From Maratus speciosus (lineage: Eukaryota; Arthropoda; Arachnida; Araneae; Salticidae), in the NCBI GenBank assembly GCA_963932465.1, contig CAWVRF010001061.1:186001-250000 (forward strand): a stretch of DNA of 64,000 nt, given 5' to 3'. Every line of letters starts with the position of its first letter. Position 1 is the stretch's first letter. The position numbers and the translations under genes were made by a program. This document shows positions 1 to 11,706 of the stretch, piece after piece. The notes under the pieces were generated by a model. The model had not been told where the DNA came from and ran no database searches. It saw only the letters and a program-made list of their open reading frames with translations.

Positions 1-703
1 GATCACGGATCCCAAAAAACATGTTTATAGAAAATGTCTGTCTGTCCGTGTGTTTGTATGTCTGTGTGTCCGAATGTTTGTGTGTCCGTGTGTCGCCATT
101 GTATTATCAAAAAGTGTATGAAGTTATGCATAGAATTGAACCATTTTTTTTTTAAGTTTTTGGCTATGGCAAGCAGGTCCTTCATTAATTTGGAAAAAAT
201 CCACCGGAAAGAGCACTATAATAGCGAGTTTTGTGCCATTTTGAATATTGTACAATCGAAACGTGTATGAAGTTAAGCATAAAATTGAACCACATTTTTT
301 GTGTAGGTTATTGGTCTTGGCAAGAATGTCCTCCCTGAATTTGGAAAAAATCCACCGGAAGGGGCGCTGTAATAGCATTTTTTGTGCCATTTTCAATATC
401 GTACCTGCGAAAAGTGTATGAAATTATATGCATAGAATTGAACCAAATTTTTGTTTTAAGTTTTTGGCTATGGCAAGCAGGTCCCTCATTAATTTGGAAA
501 AAATCCGCCGGAAGGGGGCGCTGTAATAGCGATTTTTGTGGCATTATGAATATTTTACCATCAGAAAATGCATGAAGTTATGCATAGAATTGAACCAAAT
601 TTTTTGTGTAGGTTTTTGGTCATGGCAAGAAGGTCCTCCCTGAATGTGGAAAAATTCCGCCTGAAGGGTGAGCTGTAATGTCGATTTTTGTGTAATCTTC
701 TTA
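1..703 (+). mobile_element. Helitron-like tandem-repeat element, copy H1 (5' end outside window)
   Basis: Starts inside a conserved 5' segment (ACATGTTTATAGAAAATG followed by TGTCTGTCTGTCCG-type simple repeat), then runs into direct repeats of about 152 bp. The marker TATGCATAGAATTGAACC (or a close variant) recurs near 125, 274, 427 and 579. Each unit also holds a 'gaaggGGGCGCTGtaatagc' block. The copy stops near 703, where a second 5' end begins, so H1 has no 3' terminus. The short frames here run along the repeat and are not genes. Confidence 0.65.
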
Positions 704-1455
704 ATTTTTGCTTTCTTCTATCTTTAATAGAAGAAAGTATTGTAATCAAAATTTTTTTCGACTTCCGGTTTTCGATGGATTTACACGTTTTAGAGGTCAG
801 AGATCACAAAAAACATGTTTATACAAAATGTCTGTCTGTCTGTGTGTCCGTATGTCCGTGTGTTGCCATTGTACCATCAAAAATTGTATGAATTTACGCA
901 TAGAATTAAACCACATTTTTTTTTAAGTTTTGGCTATTACAAGCAGGTTCTCCCTGAATTTGGAAAAATTCCGCTGGTTGGGAGGGCGCTGTAATAGCGA
1001 TTTTTGTGCGATTTTTTTGCATTTTGAATATTGTACTACCGAAAAGAGTATGAAGTTATGCATAGAATTGAACCAAATTTTTTGTGTATCTGTTTGGCTA
1101 TGGCAAGAAGGTCCTCCCTGAATTTGAAAAGAAATCCGCCGAAAGGGAGCGCTGTAATAACGATTTTTGTGCATTTGGAAAATTGTACCATCGAAAACTG
1201 TATGAAGTTATGCATAGAATTGAACCAAACTTTTTGTGTATGTTTTTGACCATGACAAGAAGGTCCTCCCTGAATTTGAAAAAAATCCGCTAAAAGGGGG
1301 CGCTGTAATAGCAATTTTTGTGCAATTTTCAACATCGTACCATCGAAAAATGCATGAAGTTATGCATAATTCTAATAAAAATACTAATAAAACTCATTAA
1401 AATGAAATAGTGATATGAGATAGAAGAAAGTTTTGAGATTGGCACATCCAACTAG
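704..1455 (+). mobile_element. Helitron-like tandem-repeat element, copy H2 (both ends present)
   Basis: The 5' region opens with a perfect 10-bp hairpin, CTTTCTTCTA (711-720) and TAGAAGAAAG (728-737). It is followed by a segment shared with H1, H3 and H4 (CCGGTTTTCGATGGATTTAC), the CTGTCTGTCTGTG simple repeat, then 152-bp units at about 897, 1057, 1209 and 1361. The 3' end reads AGATAGAAGAAAG ... CTAG and is followed by T. AGATAGAAGAAAG is the inverse of the 5' CTTTCTTCTATCT. A CTAG|T end, asymmetric inverted repeats and internal tandem repeats suit a non-autonomous Helitron or Helentron. The class is inferred; the boundaries are supported by three copies. Confidence 0.6.
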
Positions 1456-1857
1456 TTTTAATTTATTAGAAAATGCAAAAATTTGATTTTTGATTAGTTG
1501 GAGACAATTACGGCAAGTTAAAATAATTCAATTCCATCTTGCTTATTTCAAAACATAGTTTTATATGAATTATTTTTAATCACAGCTTAAGCATGATATT
1601 TCAAAGATTAATATTTGAATTTTCGATTGATTTCTTCGATTGATCAACTACTGGGAAAATAGCAATTAAAGAAACTATTTGCTTATAATTTTGCTGCTAT
1701 TTAATTCCAGCAGATTTCATTTTTTCCCATTATAGGACATTCGTTAAGGGTTGTATCGATCATGTTAGTTTACTTCTAAGACTTAAAAGGAAGGAAATAT
1801 AATAAAAAACCCGTAGCACCGACCTTATTTGATCAATTATTGGCTCGGTCAACCTAT
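1456..1857. other. AT-rich spacer, nothing recognised
   Basis: About 400 bp between copies H2 and H3. No coding potential, terminal repeats or RNA gene seen. Confidence 0.5.
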
Positions 1858-2436
1858 ATTATTTTCTTCTATCTCCAATAGAAGAAAGTATTGTAATCGA
1901 AATTTTTTTCGACTACCGGTTTTCGACGGATTTACACGTTTTAGGGGTCAGAGATCCCATAAAAGATGTTTAGAGAAAATGTCTGTTCGTGTGCCTGTCG
2001 CCATATTGTACCATCAAAAAGTGTATGAAGTTATGTATAGAATTGAACCAAATTTTTTAAAGTTTTTGGCTATGGCAAGCAGTTTCTCCCTGAATTTGGA
2101 AAAAAATCACCTGTATGGGCTCTGTAATAGCGATTTTTGTGCCATTTTGAATATTATACCATCGAAAAGTGTATGAAGTTATGCATAGAATTGAACCAAA
2201 ATTTTTTTTAAGTTGTTGGCTATGGCAAGCAGGTCTCTCCTTAATTTGAAAAAAATCGCCGGTAGGGGGAGCTGTAATGGCGATTTTTGTGCCATTTTGA
2301 ATATTATATCATGGTAAAGTTTATGAATTTATGCATAGAATTGAACCAAATTTTTTGTGTTTGTGTTTGGTCATGGCACGAAGTCCTCCCAGAATTTGGA
2401 AAAAATCTGCCGGAAGGGGGTCGCTGTAATAGTGAT
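1858..2436 (+). mobile_element. Helitron-like copy H3, 5' half (interrupted by the BEL element)
   Basis: Begins with a hairpin at 1863-1887 (TTTCTTCTAT / ATAGAAGAAA), then the shared CCGGTTTTCGACGG segment and 152-bp units. It ends abruptly at AGTGAT, where the BEL LTR starts. The unit resumes after the BEL element at 25548, so 1858-2436 and 25553-26496 were one element before the BEL insertion. Confidence 0.65.
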
Positions 2437-2719
2437 TGTTCCGGCTAATTTTCTAACAGCTAGTTAGCTAGCGCATGCTCTCTTTGAACTGTCTACTTTT
2501 GAACTGAAAGGAATTAATCTTTTTGTTGATGTTAGAATTCTTTAGATGAGATATGTCGAATTTAAATTCATAGATTTTTTATGTTCTGTTTTGTAATTAA
2601 ATGTTTGTTTTGTGCCTTAAAGAATGTTGATTATTCGTAGAAATAAGTTCACTGAACCACCTTGATGCTAGATTTAATTTTGAAATGAATGTTATATTAA
2701 GTAGAAAAGAAATTGATTA
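2437..2719 (+). repeat. BEL 5' LTR
   Basis: 283 bp starting TGTTCCGGC and ending GAAATTGATTA, matched almost base for base by 25264-25547. Ends are TG...TA rather than TG...CA. The 5-bp GTGAT duplication immediately outside both LTRs fixes the boundary. I could not match a primer binding site to a known tRNA in the sequence that follows (from 2720). Confidence 0.93.
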
Positions 2720-2857
2720 TTTGTGTTGCATCGCGCCGAAAAGTCTAGATGTGAAAAGACTACTGCGTAATATTTTTGTTTTGTTTTGATTTGGAGCTGG
2801 TGAATTTTTGTTATTATTATTGAATTTGTTATTATTAATGAACACAAAGAGCGAAAG

Positions 2858-5182
2858 ATGCGTGATACGCATCGAGTTCTATTGAATAAATTATTAGAAG
2901 AAATTGAGCAGTATTTAGCTAGTAATGAATATTCTTTAGAAAATTTACAAGAATTAGTCGATAAGTTAAACGTTAAATGTAAGACTATTAAGGATCATGA
3001 TAACAACATTTTAAGCCTAATAAATGCGAAAAATATCGAGAATGAAATATTGAATACTGATAAATATGACCAGAAAATAATAAGTTACAGAAATAAATTA
3101 AACTTTAAAATTAAAAGTTTATCTTCTAATGCAGATATTACACATAGTAATAACACTGATTCAGTGCGAACATGTCATGCTGCTACTGAACTAAAAAGAG
3201 TAAAATTACCAAAGCTACAAATAAACCGATTTTTTGGGGAACAAGACAAATTTTTAGAATTTTGGAACCAGTTTGAAATAGCGATAGATAAAAACCCCAG
3301 TCTAACAGAAATCGAAAAATTTACGTATTTGAAAAGTTTGGTTGCAGGAGCAGCTGCAAACACGATTAATGGTTTTGGATTATCTGAAAATAATTATGCA
3401 GCAGCCGTATCGCTTTTAAAGCAAAGGTATGGTAGACATGACATGCTCGTACACGCTCACTTAAACAATTTATTAAATATGAAAGGTTTGAAAAGTTCTT
3501 CAAACATTGGTGGATTAAGAAATTTATACGATAAATGTCTAGTACAAATTCGAAACTTAGAGTCGTTAGGTGTAAAACCTGATACATACAGTGGGTTACT
3601 TTGCCCAATTTTACTGAAGTTAATACCCCCAGATTTGACCTTGGAATTTAATAGAAATCTAGAAGACGGAGAAATGTGGAATATAGATAAACTTATGAGT
3701 TTTCTTAAAAATGAAGTTGAAGGTAGAGAACGGGTATCAACTATCCATGACTTAGATGGTAAGAAATCATTGTCTAATGATAATAAATTTGAATATAGAT
3801 CAAAATTTACAGATAAACAATTGAAATGTAAGCCGCGATATCAATATAATACGAAAGGATATAAACAAAATAGTGTTCCAGCTACTGAATTAATGACTTC
3901 AGTAAATAAGAATTCGTGTTTGTTTTGTAATAGTGAAATGCGTAAGTCTTTAACCATTGATCAGAAGAAAGAAATACTAAAAAAGCAGGGAAGATGCTTT
4001 TTATGTTTACAATGCAAACACAGAATTAAAGACTGTGAAAATACCAAAATGTGCGATATTTGCGGCAAGAAACATAATAGGGCTATTTGTTTTCAATTTG
4101 GAAATGATTCCAAAATAGACGTTGATAAAAGTGCCGTATCTATTTCCCATTGTGGTAACAATTCAACTAGTAATGTACAGAATGAAAACACGCATTGCAA
4201 CATATTTTTGCAGACTTGTTCTGTTATAATAAAAGATCCTAAAAATGATAATAATGAACCAGTTCGTGTCTTATTAGATAATGGTAGCATGAGAACATTT
4301 ATAAATCGTGACATTTCACAAAAATTACAATTGCCGGTTATTAGAAAAGAAACTTTATCTGTTTATGCTTTTGGAGCCGAAAGGGCAACTGAGAAAACTT
4401 ATAATGTAGTAAAGGTAAAATTTGTAAATAGAGAACATCCCTCTTTACACATTGAAGTTGAAGCTCTGGAAACAGATCAAATTTCCGCTGCTTGCTTACC
4501 CACTCCTGATAAATACATTTGGAAAACTTATAATAAATTAAAAGGTTTACAACTTGCTGATAGTTATGAATGTACTAGTAAACAAATTGCAGTTTTAATC
4601 GGCACTGATAATTATTATAATATTGTAACTGGCAGAATCAAAAGACTAAAGAATAATCTCGTAGCTACCGAAACACTTTTTGGCTGGTGCTTACAGGGTT
4701 ATACGGGGTCAGCCAATGAATTGTTCAGTATGAAAATTATCGTTGAAGAAAAGGATATATCCGATCAAATCAGAAATTTTTGGCAATTGGAAAGTCTAGG
4801 AATTGAATCCAAAACTCAAGATGTTAGTAATGTGGACGATGACATTATGGCTGATTTTCAGTCTAATATTGTTTTTAAGGATAACCGGTATAAAGTAAAA
4901 TTTCCATGGAAGACAAATTTGAAAATGTCTCTTAATAACAATCGCGAAGTCGCATACAGAAGATTTTTGAAATTGAGAACGAGCTTTAGAAATGACCCTT
5001 TGTTATTCCCAGAATATAAGGCTATTTTAGATAGTTATTTAGAAGACAATATTATAGAACTTGTTGACAATACATCTGATGTAAACTCATTTTACTTACC
5101 ACACAGAGCAGTAATTCGTGAAGATAAGTCCACCACTAAAGTTCGCATTGTCTTTGACGGAAGTGCCCATGCTGTCACTTAA
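2858..5182 (+). CDS. BEL gag-pol, first part: Gag, protease and start of RT
   Basis: 774-residue open frame from the first ATG after the 5' LTR. Residues 1-100 are helical and lysine-rich. About 110-270 match the BEL Gag domain (DUF1759): 'LPKLQINRFFGEQDKFLEFW' and a later 'LLKQRYGRHD'. Near residues 380-415 there are two zinc knuckles, CFLCLQCKHRIKDC (CX2CX4HX4C) and CDICGKKHNRAIC. The aspartic protease (DUF1758-like) follows near 470 with LLDNGSMRTF; the usual D-S/T-G triad is D-N-G here, which may impair activity. The frame ends just inside the RT (RIVFDGSAHA, then stop), where a frameshift near 5160-5175 breaks it. Intact relatives read straight on into RT. It encodes particle protein and enzymes for retrotransposition, not a host function. 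Confidence 0.9.
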   Translation: MRDTHRVLLNKLLEEIEQYLASNEYSLENLQELVDKLNVKCKTIKDHDNNILSLINAKNIENEILNTDKYDQKIISYRNKLNFKIKSLSSNADITHSNNTDSVRTCHAATELKRVKLPKLQINRFFGEQDKFLEFWNQFEIAIDKNPSLTEIEKFTYLKSLVAGAAANTINGFGLSENNYAAAVSLLKQRYGRHDMLVHAHLNNLLNMKGLKSSSNIGGLRNLYDKCLVQIRNLESLGVKPDTYSGLLCPILLKLIPPDLTLEFNRNLEDGEMWNIDKLMSFLKNEVEGRERVSTIHDLDGKKSLSNDNKFEYRSKFTDKQLKCKPRYQYNTKGYKQNSVPATELMTSVNKNSCLFCNSEMRKSLTIDQKKEILKKQGRCFLCLQCKHRIKDCENTKMCDICGKKHNRAICFQFGNDSKIDVDKSAVSISHCGNNSTSNVQNENTHCNIFLQTCSVIIKDPKNDNNEPVRVLLDNGSMRTFINRDISQKLQLPVIRKETLSVYAFGAERATEKTYNVVKVKFVNREHPSLHIEVEALETDQISAACLPTPDKYIWKTYNKLKGLQLADSYECTSKQIAVLIGTDNYYNIVTGRIKRLKNNLVATETLFGWCLQGYTGSANELFSMKIIVEEKDISDQIRNFWQLESLGIESKTQDVSNVDDDIMADFQSNIVFKDNRYKVKFPWKTNLKMSLNNNREVAYRRFLKLRTSFRNDPLLFPEYKAILDSYLEDNIIELVDNTSDVNSFYLPHRAVIREDKSTTKVRIVFDGSAHAVT

Positions 5183-7098
5183 TGATTGTTTATATACTGG
5201 ATTTAATCTCATTCCCGAATTGTTCAGCCTTTTAATCAAATTCAGAAACTTTCCCATAGCAATTACTGCAGACATTCAACAAGCCTTTTTGCAGATCGAG
5301 ATTGATGAACCAGATAGGGACTTCACACGATTTTTTTGGGACGATGAACCATGGATTGATGATCCAGGTAAGGAATTTAAAATATTCAGACTAAAGAGAG
5401 TGCTTTTCGGTGTGAAATCGAGTCCCTTTCTTCTGGCTGCTACCATCAAGAATCATCTACAAAGGTATGTAGAAACATTTCCTGAATCTTTTGAAATTTT
5501 AAATTCATCGTTGTACGTTGACGATTTCATTACAAGTGTACCAAATCTTGATTACGCATTTAAAACTAGTAAGGAAGCCTATGAAATATTTCAAGAGGCC
5601 AGTATGATTTTTAGAAAATGGAAAACCAACTCGCATGAGCTGCGTGAGAAATGGAAAGAATATGGTTTACATATTGATGAAATTTCTGATAACTTAAATC
5701 TCACTAATCAGAATTTGATACCTTCCAAGGTTTTAGGGGTTGCTTGGGACCCAAATAGTGACATGTTTTCATTTACGACTCAAAATCTAGAAAATTTCCT
5801 TTCGAATAAACTTAGTACTAAACGTTATTTATTGCAAACTGTTGGCCGAATGTTTGACCCAATTGGATTTATAAGTCCTTATACTATTAGAATTAAATGT
5901 TTAATTCAAGAAATTTGGTGTTTAGGACTTGATTGGGATGAAAACCTACCCAAACATCTAGACAATTTATGGAATGACTGGTTTGAAGAAATAAAAGAAC
6001 TAAATTGTATTAGCATTCCCAGATATTATTTGGCTGATATTGCCCTTGATGAAGTTGATTATTTTGAGTTACATAGTTTTTCAGATGGTTCAAAGAAGGC
6101 ATATGGTACGGTAGTGTACCTTAGAGCAGTGTTAAAGAATAAGAAAATTGTTACTAGTTTTGTGGCAGCAAAAAGTCGAGTCGCCCCTTTAAAAACTGTC
6201 TCTATATATCGTCTGGAACTTTTAGGAGCTCTTTTGTCTGCTAGACTTTGTAATAAAATTGCTAAAGAATTAGCTTTTCCTGCAACTTGCTACTTTTGGA
6301 CCGACTCCACTATTACTTTCTTTTGGATTAGAGGTGAGCTAGAAAGATTTAAAATGTTTGTCAGAAACCGGATAAAGGAAATCAGAAATCTTAGTGATCC
6401 ATTAAATTGGTTCCACTGTCCTGGAAAAGATAATCCTGCCGATCTAGTTACTAGAGGTTTGAAACTTTCAGAGTTGAAAAATAACCATCTTTGGTGGGAA
6501 GGTCCCCAGTGGTTAAAGCAAGGCAGATCTCTTTGGCCAAATTTGGATAACACTTTCGATAAATTAGATATTTCTGAAGTTAAAGATCAGTTAGAACTAA
6601 AGAAAAACACTGTTATAAAATCAACTATTGTAAATGAAAATCAGTTAAACATTGATTTGATTAATCGATATTCTTCTTTTATGAAGTTAATAAGAATTGC
6701 TGCATGGTGTTTAAGATTTCTGAAAAACTGTAAATTGAAATCAGGAATTAGAAAATATGATTATTTAGGTACTTCTGAGTTACAGAATGCGACCAAGAAG
6801 CTGATAAAGATTGTTCAATATTCCGCATTCCAAACTGAAATTCGATGTTTAAAGGAAAAACGTCCACTCCCAAATAACAGTAAGATTTTGAACTTAAATG
6901 TATTTCTAGATGTAGATGGACTGTTAAGAGTCGGTGGAAGACTAAAATTTTCTAATTTATCAGAATCGCAGAAACATCAAATACTTTTACCAAAGTCTCA
7001 CTATTTTATTGAACTTTTAATCGATTATTACCATAAAAAATTCCCACATTCAGGTACTCAGACAACTCTAGCTTTATTAAGACAATTTTATTGGATAC
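5118..7098 (+). pseudogene. BEL pol, second part: RT, RNase H and integrase zinc domain (broken both sides)
   Basis: Continues RT in another frame: LSLNDCLYTG at about 5172, catalytic SLYVDDF near 5510-5530, then the connection and RNase H (HSFSDGSKKAYG near 6075; LELLGALLSARL; FWTDSTI). 'HCPGKDNPADLVTRG' near 6415-6460 is typical of Pao elements. The last domain is the integrase zinc-binding part: HKKFPHSG supplies the two histidines, but the two cysteines lie after the Gypsy insertion (24230-24260). The reading frame runs to 7133 only because it enters the Gypsy LTR. The frameshift at its left edge separates it from 2858-5182, so no full polyprotein can be made. Confidence 0.9.
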
Positions 7099-8197
7099 TG
7101 ATGGAAAGAATATGTCTTTCCAACAAACTTTAACTTTTATCTATAAACTATGATGTTATTATATACGAGGCAGCATATAAAAAGAAGCATTCGTATGTCT
7201 ATAATGGAACCTGAACTAAGTTAAGTGCATGTCTTGGTAAAGTATCGTACAAATAAAATTTACGATACTAATAAATCTACAAAAGTCATCGAAATTACGA
7301 TTTATAGTTGTGTAGGACATCATGAGGGCATAACAACGAAATTTACAGCTGACCTTTGACCAGAAGGACCACACACACGGAATAAAGTAAAAATAAATAT
7401 AACTGGGTACAGCAAAAACTCAACCTATAAGGTTGCGCCACATAAATTCAGAGTCGACCAATGATATTCGCCTGTATAGATGGGTGGCAACTCTGTATGC
7501 AAATTTTCTAGCTATATAGTATAATTTTATGTTTGCATAAATAATGTAAACAGGACAATGTCCGTTTTTTTGTTTTTTTTCAGTGTAAGTAAGAGACAGA
7601 CTTCACTTGCAAATTTTATCCCAATGCTGATGGCAGCAAAAAAAATAAGATGCTGCGGTTGGATTTTAGCAGATTGCTGTACCAAGAATAACATATAAAA
7701 TATATATATATAAAAAAATAAGTTACCCCAACATTGGCTTAAAAATACATGTGATGGCCGATTAAGGATTAATATTTTGTGTCAACATTCTTTTTTTTGG
7801 AGACCTTTTGTGCCTACGTGTGGGACATTCTCGGAGCAACGAGAATTCTACATGCTGCCGGGGGCAGTGGATCAGGTAGTCCATTATGATTTTATTCCAT
7901 TGTTTTTACCAGTAATAAGCATTACCTATGAAAGTAACGGACTATGGTGATATTTCACGTGTTATAAAATTAATTAAATAGATTGATTAATTGAAATAGG
8001 TAAATATATATATATTGATGTGCATCAGCATTACTATTAAAATATATAACCCACAATATGTAAATAACCTTTTTTTATTGTAAATTTTCTCCTATAATAA
8101 AATGTAATCAAGTTTGAATATGAGTAATCTTTTCTTTATTTTAATTCTTAATTAATATTTTTCTCTTATAGATGTGGGAATGTAAAATAAATAATCT
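7099..8197 (+). repeat. Gypsy 5' LTR, first part
   Basis: 1099 bp starting TGATGGAAAGAATATGTC. It matches 22773-23872 of the 3' LTR with a handful of differences, and breaks off at ATAATCT where the composite insertion begins. The last part of the LTR is at 12661-12986. Confidence 0.95.
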
Positions 8198-8619
8198 GGG
8201 AGCACGGTAGTGCGTCCGGCAAGTTCGCACAAGCCGTAAGCTACCTTTTCCTGAACCATATCGGCATACTTTTCACCCCCTCATAACGTCGTTTTAGGGA
8301 GAGATATATAAATTTTTCTTTTATATACATGTTCGTATTGTCAAACTGAACTAAGGTTCTACGATTTCATGTTTCTATATTTAGTAGTTTTCGAAATATT
8401 AAATTACGAAAAAGCGCTTTTTTGTCACTGACTCACTTCGCATCATCAAATAACTAAGGTACTTCTAAAAGTCGTAGAATAATGAAATTTCACAAGTAAG
8501 TCGGGTTTGTAGCACAATTAACCAGAAAAATCTGAAAACACAGAATTTCCGCCTCTAAACCCTTCATACAGGGGGTGTTCATTTGGCCGTAAACAGTTCC
8601 TACGCATTCAATTGTGCCA

Positions 8620-9510
8620 ATGTTGGTCGCCAAAACTCGATTACAGAGCTTTGACGGCGGTCACGTGATTTCAAGCCGAATAGCATTTTATATATATGCT
8701 TTTACAAAGATGTTTGTTAAATAGAAAAAATGAATATACCTAAAAAGTTTAATCAGTATAGGTTATGATATATTTACGATATTAAAACAATAAAACATTT
8801 AACAAATTATAACCGCAATTCGGTACGTTTCCTATATAGTAGCCTTGGTGAAATACAGAAAATAGCCTTGACGAGAACAGAAATTTGATAATAACGTATT
8901 TTCTGGCAACCTATTTACTGTGTCATATACACAAGCAATTTTTTCAATATGTATACAATTTATTTAATGTAAGGAACCCGTTTATTTATTTTTATATACC
9001 AACATAAATAATCTGTATATAAAAAATAATGTTTTATACATGTATAAATAAAATGTTTATATGTATATAAATACATATAAATAACATAAAAGCTCATCAG
9101 GTTTGTTTTCGTAGTTGTTTATATCATTTTACAACATATCTCAGTTTCTGAAGTCCGAATTGCGCCAAGATTTAAAAAAAATGCCAAGATCCCTATAGTG
9201 GAAAAATATCCTAATTCCATATGAAAGTTTAAAAATCTCTTTTTAATTAAATGAAATGTGTAACTAATAAACTATCTTTAACGATGTGCGACAGATGCGG
9301 CGTCCGAAGCCCGCTGCTATTGTTATTATATTGTATTATTAGCCTACTTACTGTTAATTTATTGTTAATTTTAAATCTGTAAAAGAAAGATTATAGTTAT
9401 AGATAAGATATGTTGGTCGCGAAAACCTGATTACAGAAAATTAGCCTGAGTTATAAAGGTGTTACATGATTTTAAGCTGAATGAATTTTTATGTACTTTT
9501 ACAAAAATCT
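8620..9510 (+). repeat. Diverged direct repeat pair inside the composite
   Basis: Copies near 8620-8745 and 9411-9510 share ATGTTGGTCGC, AAAAC..GATTACAGA, GATTT(C/T)AAGC(C/T)GAAT and CTTTTACAAA in the same order and spacing. A second diverged pair, CTGCTATTGTTATTATATTG, lies at about 9311 and 10441. These suggest an internally duplicated or repeat-built element. Confidence 0.5.
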
Positions 9511-9587
9511 TAATAAGGCAAATCTTTCAGTTTATCTGTCCATCTTTCTATCTTTTACTTCCTTAAAACAAATTTTATTAAAGACCG

Positions 9588-9971
9588 GGAGGCGTCTGCA
9601 CAGATCATCACCTCATCGAATTGGCGGCTGAAATTTTAGGATTAGTTAAATATCGATTAGCGTATTGAAATGTAACTCGTCTGCCAAGTCCTATATTTGT
9701 GGAAACCACCTACAGACCAGATTTTACGGGTTAATTGGTGGATTTTCCATTGTGTTTTCCTGCACCCATTCCTCCATGTTTCCAAACTTTTGGATGCAGG
9801 AAAATACAATAGTAAACCTATCAGTTAACCGCTAAAATTAGGTCTTCAGGTGGTTTCTACCAAGATATGACTTAACAGACCAGTTGCATTTAAATATGCT
9901 AATCTAGTTTTAACTAATCCTAAAATGTCAGCTATAAACTCGATCAGGTGATGGTGTGTACAGACGTCTAT
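9588..9971. mobile_element. Long imperfect hairpin (MITE-like)
   Basis: The left arm (from about 9588: GGCGTCTGCACAGATCATCA, later TTTTAGGATTAGTTAAA) is repeated inverted in the right arm (TTTAACTAATCCTAAAA ... ending TGTACAGACGTC at about 9968). The centre is a tight stem, TTTTCCTGCACCCA (about 9755) with TGGATGCAGGAAAA (about 9793). Arms of about 180 bp are clearly diverged. This fits a fold-back or MITE-type non-autonomous element. No duplication recognised at its edges. Confidence 0.6.
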
Positions 9972-10079
9972 TATAAATGTCGGTATTCTAATCTCAATAG
10001 CATTCTGGTCAATTTGCAATTATCCCTACTATTTATGAAACACTATTCCTTTAAGTGCGTTTTAGTGATGTTAATGAAC

Positions 10080-10190
10080 TTATGCATATGCATCATACAT
10101 ATTATACATATGCATATAATACGTAGTACATTTGCATCATACATATTATAGGTATGTGCATAATACATAATACATATGCATCATTATGAC
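10080..10190. repeat. ATGCAT/ATTATACATA simple-sequence tract
   Basis: Low-complexity run of CATATGCAT, CATACATATTATA and ATAATACATA motifs. The following 1.1 kb (10191-11316) shows no gene or terminal repeat. Confidence 0.6.
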
Positions 10191-11316
10191 GTCAGAATAA
10201 ACAAAACATTTTTTTTGTCGTCAAATTTGAGAATTGACATGATATATTACCAAATTTGGCGAAACTTTGCTAAATGTCGCCAATCTTGGCGAATATTTGA
10301 CGCTAGTGGCTATTTTTCAGTGAGTTAATTATTAATGCGAGCCATCTATTTTTATTTTTCCGCATATCATCTGAATAGTTAAATGATATAACGTACTAAT
10401 ATTTCCAAAGTGCTAATAGTTTCGTCACTGCCCAAAACCTCTGCTATTGTTATTATATTGTACTGTTATTATACTTACTGTGACTATGTTGTTAACCTTT
10501 ACACCAATAAAACTTCTGTATTATATAAAGAGAATTTACGGAAACTATTAAAGCATTGAAACTGCCAGTTCTCCTTATGATTATTATAATTCTATAATAT
10601 GTAACCTGTTAATCAATATGTACGTTAGAATGAATCTTCTATTATCCGGTTCCTCGCATTTTAGTTTTCGGGTTTCGAGTAAAATTAGCTAAAACCTTAA
10701 AACCATGGCACATTGACTAATTCTTCAACACGATCATATGAGAAGAATGATAGATTTTCATATTTTCAAATGGATCATGGCAGTGAGCCGGTAGACCTTC
10801 TATTCTTCCGAAATCGAGTCTATTGAAAAGGTTAACGTGAAACAAAAAGATATTAGCATCAACATGGTTTAATGCAAATACAGATATTGTCAAAGGATTT
10901 CATAAGAACCATTTCACTTGTACCCAGTCGTATCAGTTAAAATACAACAATTGGCAGTGAGCCCAATTATAAAAGATTACTTAATAGGATTAAAAATTTC
11001 CGCATTAGAGAACGAATCGTAACTGCTAAAGAAGCGTGCATGAGTGAGTTAAGAGATATTTGTCACGAAAGATGAAATGCATAACAACACAAAATATATG
11101 ATGTGCTTCCATGATCGTAAAGAGTTCTTGATTTCTCTATCAAAAGCTTCAGAATTGGCGAAAGAATGGGCAAATAAATTAAATTATGAATCACAGTAAC
11201 ATGATGCAACGTTTAACATGGAAGTAATACGGTAAATACTGCTTGCTAGAGGCGGCTAGTACTTTAATATAAAAAGAAATAAAGCATAAATTGTAAAGCT
11301 CAATAAAATAAATGTA

Positions 11317-11634
11317 GGTATTTTTATGTTAGCCGGGCGCAAGGGCAAATCGCCAAATACTGTTCCCAACGCCATTGTTCATATTGCATTCATTTCATTT
11401 AAAGATATATAATTTTCAGTCATCTCATTTAAAATAGATGCATTTCCTTCATTTTATTTAATAGAATATTAAACATAGAAATAAATAAATAAGAAATAAT
11501 AACATAAACCAAAATATTTTATTTGAAAATCAAAGCATTGTTTCTAATTTACACATGTGAAAAATGAAAACTGCTATTGGCGAAAAAACAAAAGGCTAAT
11601 GAGGAGATTTGCTCCCGGCTAACATAAAAGTACC
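11317..11634. mobile_element. Small TIR element, GGTA...GTTAGCCGGG family
   Basis: The left end GGTATTTTTATGTTAGCCGG is inverted at the right end (CCGGCTAACATAAAAGTACC), followed inside by GGGCAAATC / GATTTGC. Flanks TAAATGTA and GAAATTTA agree at 6 of 8 bases, compatible with an old 8-bp duplication. The same terminal motif recurs at 62663-62867, and its left end at 45261. Confidence 0.7.
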
Positions 11635-11706
11635 GAAATTTAAGTTTTTCATATTAATATAGTTTAGAATAACAAACTTGAAAAAACATACAAAAAGTAG
11701 TGATAT

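Noticed and set aside
3..1335. Overlapping frames of 60-99 codons on both strands in the left repeat array
   Set aside because: They recur once per 152-bp unit with the same peptide text, so they are by-products of the repeat.
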